A stretch of DNA of 54,068 nt from Flavobacteriales bacterium (GTDB lineage: Bacteria; Bacteroidota; Bacteroidia; UBA10329): contig JAIOYP010000026.1 in NCBI GenBank assembly GCA_021741155.1, positions 1 to 54,068 on the forward strand, in the 5' to 3' direction. The position numbers were made by a program, and so were the translations under genes. The number at the start of each line of letters is the position of its first letter. Positions within the stretch are counted from its first letter, which is position 1. Under the pieces are notes generated by a model. That model was not told the DNA's origin, did not search any database, and was given only the letters and a program-made list of their open reading frames with translations. Positions 51,742 through 54,068 of the stretch are shown in pieces.

Positions 51742-53655
51742 CTACTCACAGTACCGCTTGATGATATTGTAAGAATCGGTGAAGCCCAACTCGCCAGCAA
51801 GGCTCATGTCTTCGCAGCCCTTGGTGATTTTTCCGAGTAGAATGCGAATAAGACCACGGTTGTAGTTGGCTTCGATAAAGTTTCCATCCGAAGAAGCGGC
51901 TAGTCCGAATTGTGTTTCTGCTTCTTCGTAGCGTTCGGCAGTTACGAGCAAGAGCCCTAAGTTGAAATGAGCGAAACTCATTTCTTTATCCAACTCAATC
52001 ACCTTTCGGTAATCCATCTCTGCACGGGCCAAGAGTGATTCTGTTCTGGCTTGATAGGCTGTATCAATCACATTGGCGGAACCAACGAGCACTTCAAAAT
52101 CATCTTGATGCTGCTCCAATTCTGCTTGAAGCAGCGATGCACGCGCAAAGTGACAGGCCACTTGCTGCGCGTCTGACGCTAAGCACGCATTCAATTTTCC
52201 GTAGGCCGAAGCATAATCTCCCGCCATGGCGTAAAGTGCTGCAAGTCGGATTAATTGCGAAGGCCCATCGGTTGGCCGCTCTGTCAGTTTTCTTAACAGT
52301 TCTGCGGCTTCCTTGCTCCTTTCTTCCTTTTTGGTGATGAAGGCGATGACGCCCATGTTGTAAAATGGCTTATTGAAACCATCATACACCGCAATGTTCC
52401 TGTCTGTTTCGGGAAAGGCAGAAATACGGTAAAACGGCAACATCCGCACATCTACCTTCTGCTGCTGCAACTTGCCGACCTCTTGCTGCACAGGTTCAAA
52501 ATCTCCCTTCAGTTCGGTAAGCTTCATTAGCTTGATGTTCTGTTCAAACTTTACGTCTTCGTCTGACATGGAAAGCATGCGCTTGATGCTCTCCAATTCT
52601 TTGACCGCAGCATCAAAACCTCTTGAGTCTTTTAGCAATCGGTATACCTCTACCCTATTTTCATGTGCATCTATAAACTCAGGAAACAACTCAATGGCCT
52701 TGTTAAAATCGACTAGGGCAGCACGGTAGTTTTTCTGATTGTAAAGTAGGTTTCCACGATTAAAAAAACCAAGAATATTGTTTGGGTTGAGTTGAATAAC
52801 GCGCTCATAATCAGCTAAAGCTTCGGTGGCTCGTTTCATTTCTGAATAAATCATTGCCCGATTAAAAAGCACCACCGCATTATCCGGAAACGCAGTCAAC
52901 ACATCATTAAAATCTTTTAGCGCTTCCTTTTGTTTTCCCATTTCGGCATAGGCTGCTGCACGATGGAATACAGGTAACTTGTTCTCTGGATCGAGCTTCA
53001 TTGCCTTCTCAAAATCCACGATGGCATCTTGGTACTTTTCTAATTTAAACTTGGCAATACCACGATGAAGCACAGGTCGCATATTGATAGAATCCTTCTT
53101 CATAGCCTTTTCAAAATCTTCAATGGCCACGTTGTACATTTCTAACCCAGATTTAGCCTCACCCCTAATCAAATAGGTGTCTGCGGTTTCTTTTTTGAGG
53201 TCGATAATCTTATTGCAATCTGCAATTACATCCACGTATCTATCTAATTGGAGGCTTGCCAACGAACGGTTGGAATAGGTTCGCCAATCTTCATCATTGA
53301 GCTTTATGGCTTGATTGAAATCGGTAAAAGCGTCTTTATAGTTAAACATTTGACTACGGCACACTCCCCGATAAAGGAGCGCTTCGTGATTTTTGGGATT
53401 GAGCTCAATGGACTTCCCAAAATCTTTCTCGGCTCCAATAAAATCTTCCAACTCATATTTGGCTATTCCCCGAAGGAAGTAGGCTTCTGAATTGAATTTG
53501 CTTTGCTGTATGGAACGATTGAGGAGTTCAATAGCAGCGGCATAACGCCCTTTGCTAATCTCGTAGCGGCCCTGACTGGTGTAGTTTCCGCCCGTTTGCC
53601 CCATGCCGGCAACTGCCACCATCATCAAACCAAAAACCACTATCCATCTTCTCAT
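51742..53655 (-). CDS. secreted tetratricopeptide repeat protein
   Basis: A 637-residue protein with a signal peptide (VVFGLMMVAVAGMGQ). Nine or so consecutive TPRs occupy about 25-345, for example AYFLRGIAKYELEDFIGAEKDF and VLFNRAMIYSEMKRATEALADY. A less regular linker covers about 350-440, and three to four further TPRs about 440-625. The TPRs follow the W/L-G-Y-A-F-P pattern with N-R/G-x-x substitutions usual in Bacteroidota. It probably serves as a periplasmic scaffold; the partner is unknown. The spacing to other genes is wide. Confidence 0.88.
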   Translation of the reverse strand: MRRWIVVFGLMMVAVAGMGQTGGNYTSQGRYEISKGRYAAAIELLNRSIQQSKFNSEAYFLRGIAKYELEDFIGAEKDFGKSIELNPKNHEALLYRGVCRSQMFNYKDAFTDFNQAIKLNDEDWRTYSNRSLASLQLDRYVDVIADCNKIIDLKKETADTYLIRGEAKSGLEMYNVAIEDFEKAMKKDSINMRPVLHRGIAKFKLEKYQDAIVDFEKAMKLDPENKLPVFHRAAAYAEMGKQKEALKDFNDVLTAFPDNAVVLFNRAMIYSEMKRATEALADYERVIQLNPNNILGFFNRGNLLYNQKNYRAALVDFNKAIELFPEFIDAHENRVEVYRLLKDSRGFDAAVKELESIKRMLSMSDEDVKFEQNIKLMKLTELKGDFEPVQQEVGKLQQQKVDVRMLPFYRISAFPETDRNIAVYDGFNKPFYNMGVIAFITKKEERSKEAAELLRKLTERPTDGPSQLIRLAALYAMAGDYASAYGKLNACLASDAQQVACHFARASLLQAELEQHQDDFEVLVGSANVIDTAYQARTESLLARAEMDYRKVIELDKEMSFAHFNLGLLLVTAERYEEAETQFGLAASSDGNFIEANYNRGLIRILLGKITKGCEDMSLAGELGFTDSYNIIKRYCE

Positions 53656-53981
53656 TACTGTCGCTACAAACGCTTAAGACTGCGAAGGTGTTGAATCGTT
53701 TAATGAATCGGAAAATTGTATTGGGAAATTGTGAAAATGAAAGGGAGAAAAGGAAAAACGTCACGGTAAATGGAAGGCTTATCAGGTGAAGGATGCTCTG
53801 AGATTTTGGTCAGAGGGGAATAGAGAAGAATGAGTTACACGGAGATTCGCTGTATTTCGACCCTGCTTGGCACAGGCAGCTCATAGTTTCTCTGGCAAAG
53901 GCGCAAAGACGCCAAGTTGACTGGTGAGATTGTCTACTCCTGAAATAGCCTGACACATTTTGAGGATAAAAACTCAAGAGA
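53656..53981. other. 326-bp intergenic region with repeat relics
   Basis: No gene is seen. The stretch 53815-53930 contains gagttacacggagattcgct and ggcaaaggcgcaaagacgcc, relics of cacagag/gcaaag-type dispersed repeats. The right end leads to the transposase start and might include the left end of an insertion sequence. Confidence 0.45.
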
Positions 53982-54068
53982 ATGGAAAGGAAAAAAGAAT
54001 TCAGTACTACAGAAAAGCGCTGGATAATCAGAGAGCTAGAGGCTGGTCGGATGACCATGTCGGAGTCT
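53982..54068 (+). CDS. IS3-type transposase orfA, N-terminal part (cut by window edge)
   Basis: Only 29 codons are visible: MERKKEFSTTEKRWIIRELE followed by AGRMTMSES. This pattern (basic start, then a helix-turn-helix with W/I-I-x-E-x-E-x-G-x-M-T) fits the first helix of IS3/IS1329-type orfA proteins. The reading frame is open to the end of the window. It is judged likely but based on a short stretch. Confidence 0.5.
   Translation, partial: MERKKEFSTTEKRWIIRELEAGRMTMSES

Overview
The window looks like a chromosomal segment of a member of the Bacteroidota, most likely a Flavobacteriales-type MAG or isolate. Six large secreted proteins carry a type IX secretion (T9SS) C-terminal sorting domain with a YPNP motif. 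Many genes are preceded by a Bacteroidota-type -7 element (TAnnTTTG or its TTCG variant). Typical gene content of the group is present: a fused E1 alpha/beta 2-oxoacid dehydrogenase, ComB, a PadR/PspC operon, FIST/SpoIIE and UbiD. No rRNA, tRNA or CRISPR was recognised.

Layout. 1-545: gene-free dispersed repeats. 546-3562: a T9SS surface protein, a lone TrpG/PabA amidotransferase and RidA. 3906-8411: a MacAB-like exporter (ATPase, two tandem FtsX/MacB permeases, HlyD-type adaptor). 9107-22920: a secreted-enzyme region with a T9SS lysyl oxidase carrying a dockerin, MsrB, a Gre-like factor, a 7-TM membrane protein, a PNGase F-like protein interrupted by a LamG insert, a lysyl-endopeptidase-like serine protease, a lipoprotein, dapA, a DUF6913-like protein and a T9SS esterase. 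23154-29973: a DUF1566 remnant and metabolic genes (HMG-CoA lyase, di-haem peroxidase, pyrD, ElaA-like acetyltransferase, CoA transferase, zinc phospholipase C/S1-P1-type protein). 30008-33098: a mosaic in which the 3' end of comB occurs three times and bounds an FG-GAP T9SS protein and a HepT/MntA toxin-antitoxin pair. 33138-36306: gcvT, a glycosyltransferase and a DinB-like protein. 36402-39189: an autoregulated-looking PadR/PspC operon with tandem operator-like boxes and a terminator. 39225-45762: E1 alpha/beta, murQ, a hypothetical, rlmB and a GT39-like membrane glycosyltransferase. 45759-53655: SpoIIE-type phosphatase with a FIST sensor, UbiD decarboxylase, a second GT39-like protein and a TPR protein. 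The right edge (from 53982) appears to be the start of an IS3-type transposase orfA.

How the genes work together. The clearest joint theme is extracellular protein chemistry. Lysyl oxidase (lysine to allysine, crosslinking), a lysyl-endopeptidase-like protease and a PNGase-like protein all carry T9SS tails, and all three contain a related beta-sandwich module (core motif like DxYGDGICC). The most unusual structural feature is the comB locus. Three homologous copies of the comB 3' end, diverged mostly at synonymous positions, border separate accessory cassettes. This suggests repeated insertion at, and replacement of, the tail of comB, as happens at the 3' ends of tRNA genes, but here in a protein-coding gene with no integrase nearby.

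Intergenic DNA is rich in several dispersed repeat families (cacagag/cacggat palindromes, gctaatt, cttaatt, gttcaa and gtcattccgagg types). Several genes end inside these repeats, so the last residues of PyrD, the ElaA-like protein, HMG-CoA lyase and the second GT39 protein are repeat-encoded.
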